A stretch of 64,000 nucleotides of DNA from PALSA-1003 sp963741315. GTDB taxonomy: Bacteria; Pseudomonadota; Gammaproteobacteria; Burkholderiales; Casimicrobiaceae. Both the position numbers and the translations under genes were made by a program. The stretch lies in assembly GCA_963741315.1 (NCBI GenBank), contig CAVUHK010000009.1:62001-126000 (forward strand), written 5' to 3'. The notes below the pieces were generated by a model. The model had not been told where the DNA came from. It ran no database searches and saw only the letters and a list, made by a program, of their open reading frames with translations. Positions 8,216-18,409 of the stretch are shown in pieces; the first letter of the stretch is position 1, and every line of letters starts with the position of its first letter.

Positions 8216-10605
8216 TCACTTGCCTGGAACGCGACAGCAATTGGCGGTGGCGGTCAGTTGCGCAGCTGTCGCTCCGGGATTGGTCGCAGCGCACGACCAC
8301 GACTGGCCGGACGCCTTGTCGCTGGTCAGATTCATGATGGTCGGAGTCGCTGTCGCAGCTGCCGCTCGTCAGGGTGTAGCCGGCAGCGCAAGCGGGCGAA
8401 GTTGCGCTGCCGGTTCCCCCGGACCCCGCTATCGTCGATGCAGCCGACGACTGCGTCGTGCATTGCAGCGCCGTCGCGTCGGGAATGACCGCATAGCCGA
8501 CGACATCGAACAACAGGTTGGCGGATAGCTGCGCCGGCAACGCGAAGTAGATGTTGTTGCTGGACACCTGCGGCACAAGGTACATCGTGGACAATCCCTG
8601 CCCTTGCGTGTAGTTCAAGGCGACCGTCGATAGCGTTGTGGTCAGGTCGTTGATATCGCTGACGCCGAGATACGCATCGTAATTGGGATTGAGTATGGTG
8701 ATGACCAGCGCGAGCGCGTGGATGGCGCTGCCGGGCGGATTCGTCAATCCGCAATTCGAAGGATTCACCGTCGCGCCATACTGACTCCAGTCCGAACCCG
8801 GCGGCGACAAAACCTGGAATGTGGAACAGCGTATTGCCGTTGATCGGACCGTGCACACCGCTGGCCGGGGTGGCGTTGCGCGTGTCCATGATCCGGCAAG
8901 GTTGCAGCGGCTTGTAGACGATGCTCGGTCCCGCGGGCGCCTGGCTGCCGCAGAACGTGACGTCGAAGCCGCTGAACGCAGCGCCACCGCGGAGGCCACC
9001 GGCGTTGCGTTGCAGGCGAACCCGCTGGCCGCGTCGTCGTACTGCCACGAATAGGCGGCCGGCGCAGGCGCTCTTGAATGATCTGATAGTACGGAATGCC
9101 AGCCGACTCCGGCCTGCATTCCGGCCTGAATCCACGATGCATTGAAGACACCGCCGACGCCCGTGTACAGAGGGATGCTGTTCTAGCGAATCGTAGGTGC
9201 AGTGCCCAGGCCGCTGATGATCGGCGGCAGGCAAAGGTGCGCCGTCTTCGCGTTGGTTCAGCGTGTCGGCATAGCTCACTGTCCGGCAGGCGTAGCCGAG
9301 CGCGTCTGGCATACGTCGAGCCGTCTTGCTGCTTGGTCAGATAACCGCCGCACGGCGTCCCATTCCAGGGAGTCGCGCATTGCAAGGTTCGTCGTCGCCC
9401 GACGTAGTCGATGTCCAGCCGTAGTCGTTGAAGCCGTTGGGTGTTGGTTTGTGGCGCCGAGACGCATAGAGGCACACACCGGCGCCGGGCGGCGGATTGT
9501 AGCCGGTGGGATAGGTCGGGCACGATGTAGGTCGTGCCGGGGAAACAATCGGCCTGCGAAAATGCGGTGGCGGTTCCCTGGTTGGACGATGCTTGCGCGT
9601 TCGATTGGATTTGCGGCCGCTTCGCCTCGACGAAATTCTGCACGCAATACATGTCCTGATAGGTCGGCAACCCGCCCGTGTGCCCGCTGCAAGTTCGTGG
9701 TGGCCACCGGCGCGTTGCCCGGCGCATCCGAAGTTGATCGTCTGGTTGCACTTCAGCGCCGCGTAGACTGGTCGCGTCGGTGCGTGCGCCACCGGGCGCA
9801 GTCCTCTGGCACTGGGTGCAGGTGTCGAGGCAACCGATGACCGTATTGCCCGACTTGAACTGAAGGTTGGTCGGACACGTGGCGTTCAGATCGTCGCTGC
9901 AGCCGGCGACATAGCAGGCGACCGCATCGGAGCCAGGGGCAAGCCCGGCACCAGGTACACTGCCGCCGACCGGCGTGACCTTCATCTTCGACGTTCGCGC
10001 CGGCGACGAGACTCACGTCGTAGTTGCGTAGTTCGTGGCGCAGTCGTCGAGGTGACCTCGAACTGGGTGACCGGATTGGTGGGAGAAGTGATGCCGACAC
10101 CGCAGTCCAGCAGGCCATGCATGGCGCCCGACGCGGTGCATTGACCGGTCTGGCAGTCGAGGTGCGTCGCTGTCCGGGACGCTGCAGTTCGTGCGCGGCC
10201 AGAACGTGCCGGAGGTCCACGTCTGCGGCATGCAGAAGGTGCTGGTGGTGCTGCACCTGCCGTTGGCCTGGCAGGTCGCGCCGCCGGCGCAGTCGCTGCG
10301 ACGTGCGAATGCAGGTGCACTGCCCGACGTTCGTGTCGCAGGTGCCCGAACTGCAGGCGGCATTGCTCGTGCATTGCGCCGCCAGCGCCCAGTTGCCGCC
10401 TTGCGGCGGATACGAACTGGTTCGTTCGACACGTCCGCGGACTCACCTACCCAGACCGGATACGGGCAGTAGTTGGTGAAGGTGTAGGTGTACTGATCGC
10501 TCGCGCATTGCGCCTGCGCGACGGCATCGCCCATGCCAACGGTTGTCGCGAAAAGAACGGTCGACGAGCATTGCGCTGATCGTTGCGATGGCGCGTTTCG
10601 TGCAT
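8216..10605 (-). pseudogene. Broken thaumatin-like secreted protein with C-terminal PCRI-DTRN domain
   Basis: Fragments in several frames follow one order. The signal peptide (MHETRAIATISAMLV then TVLFATTVGMGDAVAQA) needs one-base changes near 10590 and 10562. Then CASDQYTYTFTNYCPYPVW, a Cys-rich insert (CTSNAACSSGTCDTNVGQC), PQTWTSGTFWPRTNC, DCQTGQC, YDVSLVAGANV and CPTNLQF follow, all thaumatin-family landmarks. After a Cys-rich middle comes PCRIMDTRNATPASG, the domain of the two collagen-like genes, then a tail ending NCCRVPGK at 8216. ATG 10605 has GAAGGG upstream. Lesions are numerous (at least eight), so either the assembly is very poor here or the gene is dead. Intact, it would be a disulphide-rich protein of about 790 residues. 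Confidence 0.68.
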
Positions 10606-10633
10606 TGCGTTTCCCTTCGATATCGGATTCGGT

Positions 10634-11783
10634 TCACGATGTCCAGAACCTGCGCGACGCGATGCGCGCACCTTCCGCCATCGCTGCAAGCTTTGCCCAG
10701 ACCACATCCGGGTCGACCGCGGACTGACCAACCCAGGTACCGAAACCGCAGTCGCTGCCGGCCATCACGTTCTCGCGGCCGACCAGATTGGCGTAACGAC
10801 CGATGCGCTGCGCGATCAGCTCGGGATGTTCGATGAAATTGGATTTCGACTCTATCACGCCGGGTATGAGCACTTTTCCTTCCGGCAACTTGACCGTCTC
10901 GAAAAGCACCCACTCGTGCGCATGGCGCGGATTGGCCGCTTCGAGCACGATCGTGCTCGGTCGCGCCTTGAACACGATGTCGATCACATCGGAAAGCGCC
11001 ACGTCGCAATGATGCGGCCCCTCGTAGTTGCCCCAGCACAGATGCATGCGCACGCTTCTCGGGAGCAATGTTCGCCAACGCGTGATTGAGTACTTCGACG
11101 TGCAGCTGCGCCTTCTTGCGCCATTCCGGCAGCGAAAGGTCGGCGTGCTGGATGTGCCGTCCCATACCGAGGTCGGGGCAATCCACCTGCAGCGTGATGC
11201 CGGCGTTGGCGATCGTCTCGTACTCGTGACGCATGGCTTCTGCGATGGCGAAAAGGTAGGCTTCCTCGGTGGGGTAGTACTCGTTGCGGAAGAACAGCGA
11301 TACCACGCCCGGCGATGCGGCCGTCAGAAAAGCATCGACGCTTCCACACCGGGCCTGCGCTGCCTTGAGATGCGCGACATCGCGTGCCGATGCCGCGGGA
11401 TCTTTGACCTTGATCGCCGCGTTGCAGGCCGGTGTCTTGCGCCGCGATCGCCCGGGGTCGCCGAACACGCGCTTGGCGAGCCCGGGAAAGCCGGTGAGGT
11501 CCTGGTAGACGAAGGTGTTGCCTTCGCCGCCGAAGCCGCTCAGTCGATCCTTGATGTAGGTGGCGTAACTCGGCTTGCTCATTTCGCCGTCGTCGACGAT
11601 ATCGATGCCCGCATCGACCTGCTTGCGGACCACCTCATCCACCGCGGCTGCGATGCGACGTTCGAGCGCCTCCGGGTCCACCGGCACGCCCTCTTCCTTG
11701 GCGAACATCGTCCGGATCAGGTCTTCCGGGCGGGGCAGGCTGCCGGTATGGGTGGTCAGGAACCGATCGGTGCTGCGCTTCAT
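10634..11783 (-). CDS. Cobalamin-independent methionine synthase-like methyltransferase (one frameshift)
   Basis: About 383 residues, matching only the C-terminal catalytic barrel of MetE, as in MetE-like and alkyl-CoM transferase relatives. The N-terminus has LTTHTGSLPRPEDL; the zinc ligands appear as HLCWGNYEGPHH and GSDCGFGTW. The frame breaks near 11055 after NIAPE; removing one A gives SVRMHLCWGNYEGPH and continues to a stop at 10634. GGAGG lies 6 bases before ATG 11783. The substrate is not necessarily homocysteine; in catabolic settings this family handles other methyl or alkyl groups. The thaumatin-like gene starts 28 bp downstream. Confidence 0.8.
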
Positions 11784-11870
11784 GAGAACCTCCGTGGTGT
11801 GGCCATATTCTGTTCGCGTCCCCGCCGTCGCCCGCCTATTGTATGCAATGAGGAGGCATTGCCGCTAAAT

Positions 11871-14800
11871 CTACGGCACAGCAACGATGAGGGCCGAGCG
11901 GAGTTTCGCAACCTCATGTGCAATTGCTGAAGCAGGTCCGATCTTGAGTTCCGTTGCTACTGCCTCTACCTCGGCAAGCGTCGCGCTCGCGCGTTGCCGG
12001 TCGCCGTCGGCCAGCTCGACACGCCCGCGACAGCATAGCGCCAGCGTCAGGTTGAATCGGTCGCGCGCTTCGCGCAATGCCGTCTCTGCCGCTTCGGCGA
12101 CGCCGCGCGCCTGCGCGATATCGCCCTGTTCGAGCAGCAGGTCCGCCTGGTAGCAAAGCACGATGCCCTCCAGTCGGCGCAGGCCCAGCGCACGATGGCT
12201 GGCCAATGACTCGTCGTAGCAGCGCCGCGCCTCGACGTAGCGTCCAGCTTGCTGGTGTACGCGTCCGAGATTGCTCAGAACAATACCTTCCGAGCGCCGG
12301 TTGCCCACTTCTCGATGAATGAAAAGGCTGGCTTCGTAATTTGCGCGCGCCTCGTCGATCCGCTCCTGCATGAAATGCAGGCCAGCCAGGTTGCTGAGCA
12401 CCATGCCCTCGAAGCGCCGGTTGCCCACGTCGCGAGTCATGCGCAGCGAGGCCTCGTAGCAGTTCCTCGCCTCCTCCATTTCTCCGCGTTCGAAAAACAC
12501 GATACCCAGGTTGCCCAGCACCAGCGCCTCTTCGGTGCGGTTGCCGGCGTCGCGATGGATTGCCAGCGCCTGATCGTAATGCGAACGTGCCTCGTCCATT
12601 CGGCCCTGCTCGGCGCACAACAGTCCGACATTGTTGTGGATCATCGCTTCGGAGATGCGATCACCCACCTCGCGCAGGACCTGAAGCGACGCATCGTAGG
12701 TCTCGAGCGCAGGCTCCACCCGGTTTTGCAGCGCGTGCAGGATACCCAGATTGTGCAACGCGTTGCCTTCCATCCTTCGGTTGCCGAGTTCGCGATGGAT
12801 TTGCAGCGCGGCATCGAAGTGTTCCTTGGCTTCGACAAATTCAGCGCGTTCCTGGCACAGTTTTCCAAGCTGCCCGTGGATTATGCCCTGGCGATAGCGA
12901 TCACCCTGTTGCCGGGCTCCCTCCAACGCCTCTGCCAGCCACGCCGTGGCCTCGACGAGGCGGCCCACGCGGGCCAATGCCCGCGCACACGTGGCGAGCG
13001 CGACGACGCGCAACGCCGGCTTCATCTCCTGCAGCGTTAGTACCTGCGCGCCGAGCTCGACACCCAACGAAAAAGGCCCTCTGAAGTCCAGCACCTGCCA
13101 CGCGGCACGATAGGCAGCGACCGCGATCGGCGGATCGCGGCGCTGCAGTGCACGCTTGCAGGCCGCGACCAGATTGTCGATTTCCAGCGATAGCATCTGC
13201 CGGCGGTCAATGCCGCCGTGCACCGAGAGTGCGTCGAGCGCCGCATCGCTGCCGAAACGCGCGAAGTACCGGCCGTGGCGCTCCTGGGTACTGCGCGTGG
13301 CATCGACACCACTGTGTTCGAGTTTTTCCGCGGCGTACTCGTGGATGCTCAAGTACATGCCGAAATACGGCTCGGCGATGTCCAGCCGCCCAACAGTCTT
13401 TGGCAGCCACGAGCGAAGCAGGCTCTTGTCGACGAGTGCCTGGACCGCGTCCATCGCCGGAGGTGCGTCGGGCCACGCGTCGAGTGCGAGCAGCGCTTCG
13501 GCGGCCTCGAGGGTGAATCCGCCTTCAAACACCGAGCACTGTGCAAGCGCCGCCTGCTCCCAAGGCGCCAGAAGTTCCCATGACCAGTCGATCGCAGCAC
13601 GCAGCGTGGCCTGTCTGGCCGCCCCGCCATGCGCTCCGGCGAGCAATACGAAGCGGTGCTGCAGCCGTTCGAGAATCTGCGCAGGTGAAAGCACGCGCAC
13701 GCGCGCTGCCGCCAATTCGATGGCCAGTGGCAAGCCGTCCAGCAACTTCACCACCTCGGCCACCTGGCCGCGGTTGTGGCCGTCGAGCTCGAACCCGGCG
13801 CGCTGCGACCTGGCGCGAGCCACGAACAGCTCGATCGCATCCGTGTCGAGCGCAAGTGGCTCGATGGGCAAGGCCTCTTCGCCCGGAAGGTGCAGGCGCT
13901 CTCGGCTGGTCACCACGAAGACCGCGTCGGTGGCCCGGTCGAGCCAGTGTCCAAGCGTAGCTGCCGCGTGTTGTCGCACCTGTTCAAAATTGTCCAGTAT
14001 CACCAGGCAGCGCCCGCGCCCGGCGATCGCGTGACCCAGTTGCACCGCGGGTTCGTCCTTGCCCAGCGGCACACCGAGAGCGAACGCGACGGCAAAATGG
14101 ATGCCGTCCAGCGATCTCGCGCCGCTCAAGTCGCAGAAGGCGACTCCGCCCGGCCACTCGCCCAACCAGGCCTGCGCGTAGCGGCAAGCAATGCGCGTCT
14201 TGCCGGTGCCGCCGGTGCCGAGGAGAGTCAGCAGGCGCGCGCCCGATTCGAGCTTGCGCGCCACACTTTGCAGTTCCGTACTGCGCCCTATGAAGGCATC
14301 GCGTTCGGGCGCGAGATTGTTCCGCACCTCGCGCACGGGTAACCACAAGTCCCCCTGGCGCACGACTCGATAGGCCTTGTCCGCGTCGGCGGGCGGCGCA
14401 AACGCCGACTGCGCGTCGCCTGCCTCGAACAGCTCGATCGGGTCGTGCACGCCTTTGAGGCGCCAATAGCCGTGCGAGTGCAGGTGCAACTCGGACTCGC
14501 CCAACGCGCGGCACGCGTCGCCGGTAAGCAGCGTTTGTCCGCCCTGCGCCACACCCATCACCCGCGCGGTGATCGGTACTGCCAGACCGTCCGCCTCGAG
14601 GTGCTTTGCCCCGACCGCGACGTCGGCCGCACTGCTTTCTCGCAGCGTCATCGGGCCGACGTGGAGCCCAGCGCGTGCCTTGAATGGCAGATCCAGCGCC
14701 GCGAGCGCGCGGTGATAGTCGACCGCGAAGGCGGCAGCGTTCGCGACCGAGTCGAATACTGCCATCAACCCGTCGGTCTTCTCGATCTCGCGCCCCCGCC

Positions 14801-14933
14801 AGGTTCGCAGCAGGTCGCGCGCGGCGCGGTCGTGCGCCACCCAGTGAGCGGTCATCGCCACATCGCCGACGGCCTCGGCGATGCGGGTGCTGTCCACCAC
14901 GTCGGTAAGCAGCAAGGCGCGGAGTTCACTCAT
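11871..14933 (-). CDS. Cyclase-like / AAA (NB-ARC) / TPR signalling protein
   Basis: 1020 residues, soluble. Residues 1-170 form a class III nucleotide cyclase-like domain with metal-site Asp in LLTDVVDST (Asp11) and KTDGLMAVF (Asp54). The usual transition-state Asn-Arg motif reads VPITARVM, with the Arg but not the Asn, so activity is doubtful. Residues 210-600 are an NB-ARC-type ATPase with Walker A GTGGTGKT (239-246), Walker B LVILDNFE (310-317) and GLPLAIELAAARV. Residues about 640-990 are TPR repeats with recurring GNRRxEGxVLxNLG. This layout suits a sensor or adaptor. It is not obviously in an operon. Confidence 0.85.
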   Translation of the reverse strand: MSELRALLLTDVVDSTRIAEAVGDVAMTAHWVAHDRAARDLLRTWRGREIEKTDGLMAVFDSVANAAAFAVDYHRALAALDLPFKARAGLHVGPMTLRESSAADVAVGAKHLEADGLAVPITARVMGVAQGGQTLLTGDACRALGESELHLHSHGYWRLKGVHDPIELFEAGDAQSAFAPPADADKAYRVVRQGDLWLPVREVRNNLAPERDAFIGRSTELQSVARKLESGARLLTLLGTGGTGKTRIACRYAQAWLGEWPGGVAFCDLSGARSLDGIHFAVAFALGVPLGKDEPAVQLGHAIAGRGRCLVILDNFEQVRQHAAATLGHWLDRATDAVFVVTSRERLHLPGEEALPIEPLALDTDAIELFVARARSQRAGFELDGHNRGQVAEVVKLLDGLPLAIELAAARVRVLSPAQILERLQHRFVLLAGAHGGAARQATLRAAIDWSWELLAPWEQAALAQCSVFEGGFTLEAAEALLALDAWPDAPPAMDAVQALVDKSLLRSWLPKTVGRLDIAEPYFGMYLSIHEYAAEKLEHSGVDATRSTQERHGRYFARFGSDAALDALSVHGGIDRRQMLSLEIDNLVAACKRALQRRDPPIAVAAYRAAWQVLDFRGPFSLGVELGAQVLTLQEMKPALRVVALATCARALARVGRLVEATAWLAEALEGARQQGDRYRQGIIHGQLGKLCQERAEFVEAKEHFDAALQIHRELGNRRMEGNALHNLGILHALQNRVEPALETYDASLQVLREVGDRISEAMIHNNVGLLCAEQGRMDEARSHYDQALAIHRDAGNRTEEALVLGNLGIVFFERGEMEEARNCYEASLRMTRDVGNRRFEGMVLSNLAGLHFMQERIDEARANYEASLFIHREVGNRRSEGIVLSNLGRVHQQAGRYVEARRCYDESLASHRALGLRRLEGIVLCYQADLLLEQGDIAQARGVAEAAETALREARDRFNLTLALCCRGRVELADGDRQRASATLAEVEAVATELKIGPASAIAHEVAKLRSALIVAVP

Positions 14934-15069
14934 TCCGCATTAAAACACTTGCGCGGAATCTCGGGGGACCGAGCCAGCGAGCGCGCACGCGTGGCGGGCG
15001 AGCGGCCGTAATCATGCTGCCGCCTGAAGGCGAAGTCGTGTCGGCGATCGCCGGCTGACAGGCCTTCGC

Positions 15070-16323
15070 TCAGCGGCTGTCGTCGCTCGACGAAGCTCCA
15101 ATGACGCCGTCGGCCCTGAAGGCCGCGACTTCCGCGTCGGAGTGTCCGAGCCAGCCGCCAACGATCTCGTCGTTGCTTGCACCGAGTTGCAGGCTGGGCT
15201 CGATCGGGCGCCGCGCGGTGCCCTCGAACACCAGGGGCGAATGCGAGAGTACGACTCGTCCGAGCTCGGGATGGTCGATCCACTGCAGGCTGCCGCGGGC
15301 GTGCATGTTCTCGTCGTGCATGACTTCGGAAAGATTTCGTACCGGCGCGCAGGGCACTTTCGCGGCGAGCATGCGCTTGGCCACCTCGTCCTTGCTGAGC
15401 GTGCGCGTCCATCCCTCGATGAGCGCGTCCACTGCAGCGAAATGCTCGACCCGCGAACCTCGCGTCAGGAAACGCGGGTCCGACTTCAGGTCACCCTGGC
15501 CCATCACATCGAGAATCGCGCGGAAGTGATGGTCGCCCGGTGCGTTGAGCACGACGTAGCCGTCGCTGGTCGCGTAGACGTTGTACGGTGAAATGCCCAG
15601 TCCACCGTGCCTGTTGCCCGTGCGCTCGGGTGCCGCCGCACCGCGCGCGTGCAGCATGCCGAGATTCGATGCGAGTGACGCGTAGGTCGCATCCTGCATC
15701 GAGACTTCGACGACGCGTCCCCTGCCGGTGCGTTCGCGTTCGTAGAGCGCGGTCATGATCGCGCCGTAGAGATGAATTCCCGCCATGAAGTCACAAATCG
15801 CGGCGCCCGCCTTGACGGGTGGCTGGTCCGGATAGCCGGTGGAGTTGATGACTCCGCTCATCGCCTGCATCACGAGGTCCATCGCGGGAAAATCACGATA
15901 GGGACCGTCCTTGCCATAGCCCGAGCTCGACCCGTAGATCAGTCGCGGATTGATCTTCTGCAGATCGGCGGCACCGAGCCCGAAGCGATCCATCACGCCG
16001 GGCGCGAAGTTCTCGACCAGGATGTCGGCACGCATCACCATCTCGCGCAGCAGTTGCCGGCCTCGTTCATCCTTCAGATTGAGCGTCACCGGCTTCTTGT
16101 TCGAGTTGAGCATCGCGAAAGGCAGCGCCGCGCCACCCATGTCGCCGCGACTGCGCAGATGTTCGCCGGTCAACGGCTCGATCTTGATGACCTGCGCGCC
16201 GGCCATCGCCATGAGGAACGTGGCATACGGCCCGTTGTAGACGTGCGACAGGTCGAGGACCGTGATCCCTGCCAGGGGCAGGCCACGGTCCGGCGCGTCG
16301 CCGCGCGACGTGTCAGCGGGCAT
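15070..16323 (-). CDS. CaiB/BaiF family (class III) CoA-transferase
   Basis: 417 residues from MPADTS. Start 16323 is preferred over 16341 because GGAGG lies 4 bases before it. It has LDLSHVYNGPYATFLMAMAGAQVIKIE at the N-terminus, the catalytic Asp in PAMDLVMQAMSG, and SMQDATYASLASN, all family features. It moves CoA between carboxylic acids in the cytoplasm. It is the last gene of the minus-strand operon that begins with PrpD, 14 bp after the CitE-like gene, suggesting it activates or recycles the operon's organic-acid substrate. The substrate is unknown. Confidence 0.88.
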   Translation of the reverse strand: MPADTSRGDAPDRGLPLAGITVLDLSHVYNGPYATFLMAMAGAQVIKIEPLTGEHLRSRGDMGGAALPFAMLNSNKKPVTLNLKDERGRQLLREMVMRADILVENFAPGVMDRFGLGAADLQKINPRLIYGSSSGYGKDGPYRDFPAMDLVMQAMSGVINSTGYPDQPPVKAGAAICDFMAGIHLYGAIMTALYERERTGRGRVVEVSMQDATYASLASNLGMLHARGAAAPERTGNRHGGLGISPYNVYATSDGYVVLNAPGDHHFRAILDVMGQGDLKSDPRFLTRGSRVEHFAAVDALIEGWTRTLSKDEVAKRMLAAKVPCAPVRNLSEVMHDENMHARGSLQWIDHPELGRVVLSHSPLVFEGTARRPIEPSLQLGASNDEIVGGWLGHSDAEVAAFRADGVIGASSSDDSR

Positions 16324-16337
16324 AGTTCCTCCGGTAT

Positions 16338-17201
16338 TCATGGTGTACGTGCCCGCTCCAACAGGCGTTGCGCGGCGCGCAGGTGCGGCCGATCGAACAT
16401 GCGGCCGTCGATGTTCACCGCGCCCGCATCGGGTTGCCGTGCGAACGCGGCGACGATTGCGGACGCTGCACGCACCGCTTCGGTGCTCGGTGTGAACGCC
16501 TCATGTATGGGGCCGATCTGCGCCGGATGAATCGCGGCCTTGGCACCGAATCCGGCAGCCGCGGCGGCGCGTGCCTCATCGCGCAGTCCGTCGAGGTCGC
16601 GGAAGTCGGTGTACACCGCGTCGACAGCGACCACCTTCGCAGCCGCGGCGCCGAACAGGCACAGGCTGCGCGCGAGCTGAAATGGGGGCGTGTAGCGGCC
16701 GTGTGCGCGATTCGTCGACGCGCCGACGTCGGTGGCAAGATCCTCCGCGCCCCAAAGCATGCCCCAGAGTCGGGGACCCGCCTCTCGCGCGTAACTGCCC
16801 AATTCGAACATCGCCGCGGCCGTCTCGGTGACGATGGGCAGAATGCGAATGTTGCCTCCAGGTACGCCGTCGCGTGCTTCTTGTTCAGTGAGCAACCTGT
16901 CCAGACGCGCCACGTCGCGGCCGCTTTCGCACTTTGGCAGCATGACGCCGTACGGCGCCGTACCTGTGACCGCGGCGAGATCGTCGAGCGCAAACGATGT
17001 CGACAGCGCATTGACGCGCACGAACAGCGGCAGGCGCTCGCGATGTTCGCGCACAAACGCCGCAGTGACCTCGCGCGCCCTCGATTTCTCGGCATCCGGC
17101 ACGGCATCCTCGAGATCGAGGATCAGTGCATCGGCACCTGATTCCAGGGCGCGGGCGAGCTTGCGCTCGTCATGACCGGGGACGAAGAGCAGCGAACGCA
17201 T
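16338..17201 (-). CDS. HpcH/HpaI aldolase / citrate lyase beta (CitE)-like protein
   Basis: 287 residues. RSLLFVPGHDERKLARALESGADALILDLEDAV is the hallmark N-terminus, LFVRVNAL supplies the CoA/phosphate-binding Arg strand, and the metal-site acidic residues sit in LEDAV and GAEDLATDVGA. Family members split or form beta-hydroxyacyl-CoA esters such as malyl-CoA or citramalyl-CoA. With CoA-transferases on both sides it fits a CoA-ester lyase step. It starts 3 bp after the acyl-CoA dehydrogenase stop, so co-translation is likely. Confidence 0.88.
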   Translation of the reverse strand: MRSLLFVPGHDERKLARALESGADALILDLEDAVPDAEKSRAREVTAAFVREHRERLPLFVRVNALSTSFALDDLAAVTGTAPYGVMLPKCESGRDVARLDRLLTEQEARDGVPGGNIRILPIVTETAAAMFELGSYAREAGPRLWGMLWGAEDLATDVGASTNRAHGRYTPPFQLARSLCLFGAAAAKVVAVDAVYTDFRDLDGLRDEARAAAAAGFGAKAAIHPAQIGPIHEAFTPSTEAVRAASAIVAAFARQPDAGAVNIDGRMFDRPHLRAAQRLLERARTP

Positions 17202-17204
17202 GGT

Positions 17205-18380
17205 CTAGAAAGTCTTCATCCCCAGGAACCCGTCGACAGGGTCGAAGTTCTCCATCAGATGCTTGCCAACCAGATCCTTGAGGGTTTCGGTCGTGCCCCC
17301 GCCCAGGGTGCCGTAGCGCGCGCCGCGATAGAACCGCGAGACCGGGTACTCGTCGGTAAACCCGTAGCCGCCATGCACCTGGATCGCTTCGCTGGTCACG
17401 CGGATGGCCATCTCGTTGACGAACATTTTCGCGATCGCTGCCTCATACGGATTGGGGAACGGATTGGCGGTCAGGCATGCGCGATAGAGCAGGCTGCGGC
17501 CGGCCTCGATGTCGCGATACATCTCCGCAAGTTTCCAGCGCATGCCCTGGAAATCGCCGATCCTGCGTCCGAATGCCGTCCGGTCGCGAGTGTACTTGAC
17601 CGCTTCCTCGAAGGCCCCTTCCGCGAGTCCCAGCGAGACACTGGGATTCAGGCAGCGCTGCGTGTTGAATGCGGACAGCAGCTTCTTGAACCCGTCGTCG
17701 CGCAGGATCACGTTCTCGAGCGGCACTTCGATGTCGTCGAACTGGATCTCCGCCAGGTTCTCTCCGCCCATGGTGTGGTAGCGCGAGGTCACGTTGAAGC
17801 CTGTCATGTTCCGATTCACCAGTACGCAGCCGATGCCCTCGCGCCCGGGCTTGCCATCGACACGGCTGAACACCACGAACCATTCCGCCTCGTCGGCGCG
17901 GCTGATCAGAGTCTTCACGCCCTTGACGAACGCGCGATCGCCCTTGATCGTCGTGTTGGTACGGTAGTTGGCAACGTCGGTGCCGGCGTGCGGTTCGGTC
18001 ATGCACACCGCAAGCAACACCTCGCCCGACGCAACCTTGGGAAGAATGTCGCGCTTCATGTGCTCAGGCGCGTAGGTCGAGATCACGCGCACTTGCACCC
18101 CGACTTCGCCCATCAACGCCATTGCCGTGACATAGCACACCTTGGCGACCTCTTCGAGAACGAGCGCGGTGTCGAAAACCGGAAGTCCGGAGCCACCGTA
18201 TTCTTCCGGTACCGACATGCCAAGGATGCCGAGCTCGCCCAACTCCTTCATGTTGACCCAGGGAAAGGTCCCGTCCTGCCATTTCATGACGCGGTCCCGG
18301 AACTTGTTGCGCACGAGGTCGCGCACCGTGCCGACCAGCGCACGCTGTTCATCCGAGAGTCTTATCTTCATGTCACTCAT
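17205..18380 (-). CDS. Acyl-CoA dehydrogenase
   Basis: 391 residues from MSDMKIRLSDEQ at 18380, with AAAGGA upstream; a longer frame overlapping the regulator is not credible. It contains GILGMSVPEEYGGSGL, the FAD-binding CMTEPHAGTDVANY, the flavin adenine segment DRTAFGRRIGDFQG, and QVHGGYGFTDEYPVSRFYRGAR. It would oxidise an acyl-CoA to the 2,3-enoyl-CoA, passing electrons to ETF. Located mid-operon. The catalytic base could not be assigned by eye. Confidence 0.9.
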   Translation of the reverse strand: MSDMKIRLSDEQRALVGTVRDLVRNKFRDRVMKWQDGTFPWVNMKELGELGILGMSVPEEYGGSGLPVFDTALVLEEVAKVCYVTAMALMGEVGVQVRVISTYAPEHMKRDILPKVASGEVLLAVCMTEPHAGTDVANYRTNTTIKGDRAFVKGVKTLISRADEAEWFVVFSRVDGKPGREGIGCVLVNRNMTGFNVTSRYHTMGGENLAEIQFDDIEVPLENVILRDDGFKKLLSAFNTQRCLNPSVSLGLAEGAFEEAVKYTRDRTAFGRRIGDFQGMRWKLAEMYRDIEAGRSLLYRACLTANPFPNPYEAAIAKMFVNEMAIRVTSEAIQVHGGYGFTDEYPVSRFYRGARYGTLGGGTTETLKDLVGKHLMENFDPVDGFLGMKTF

Positions 18381-18409
18381 GTCGTCTTCCTTTGACGTGG
18401 GGCGTCCGC

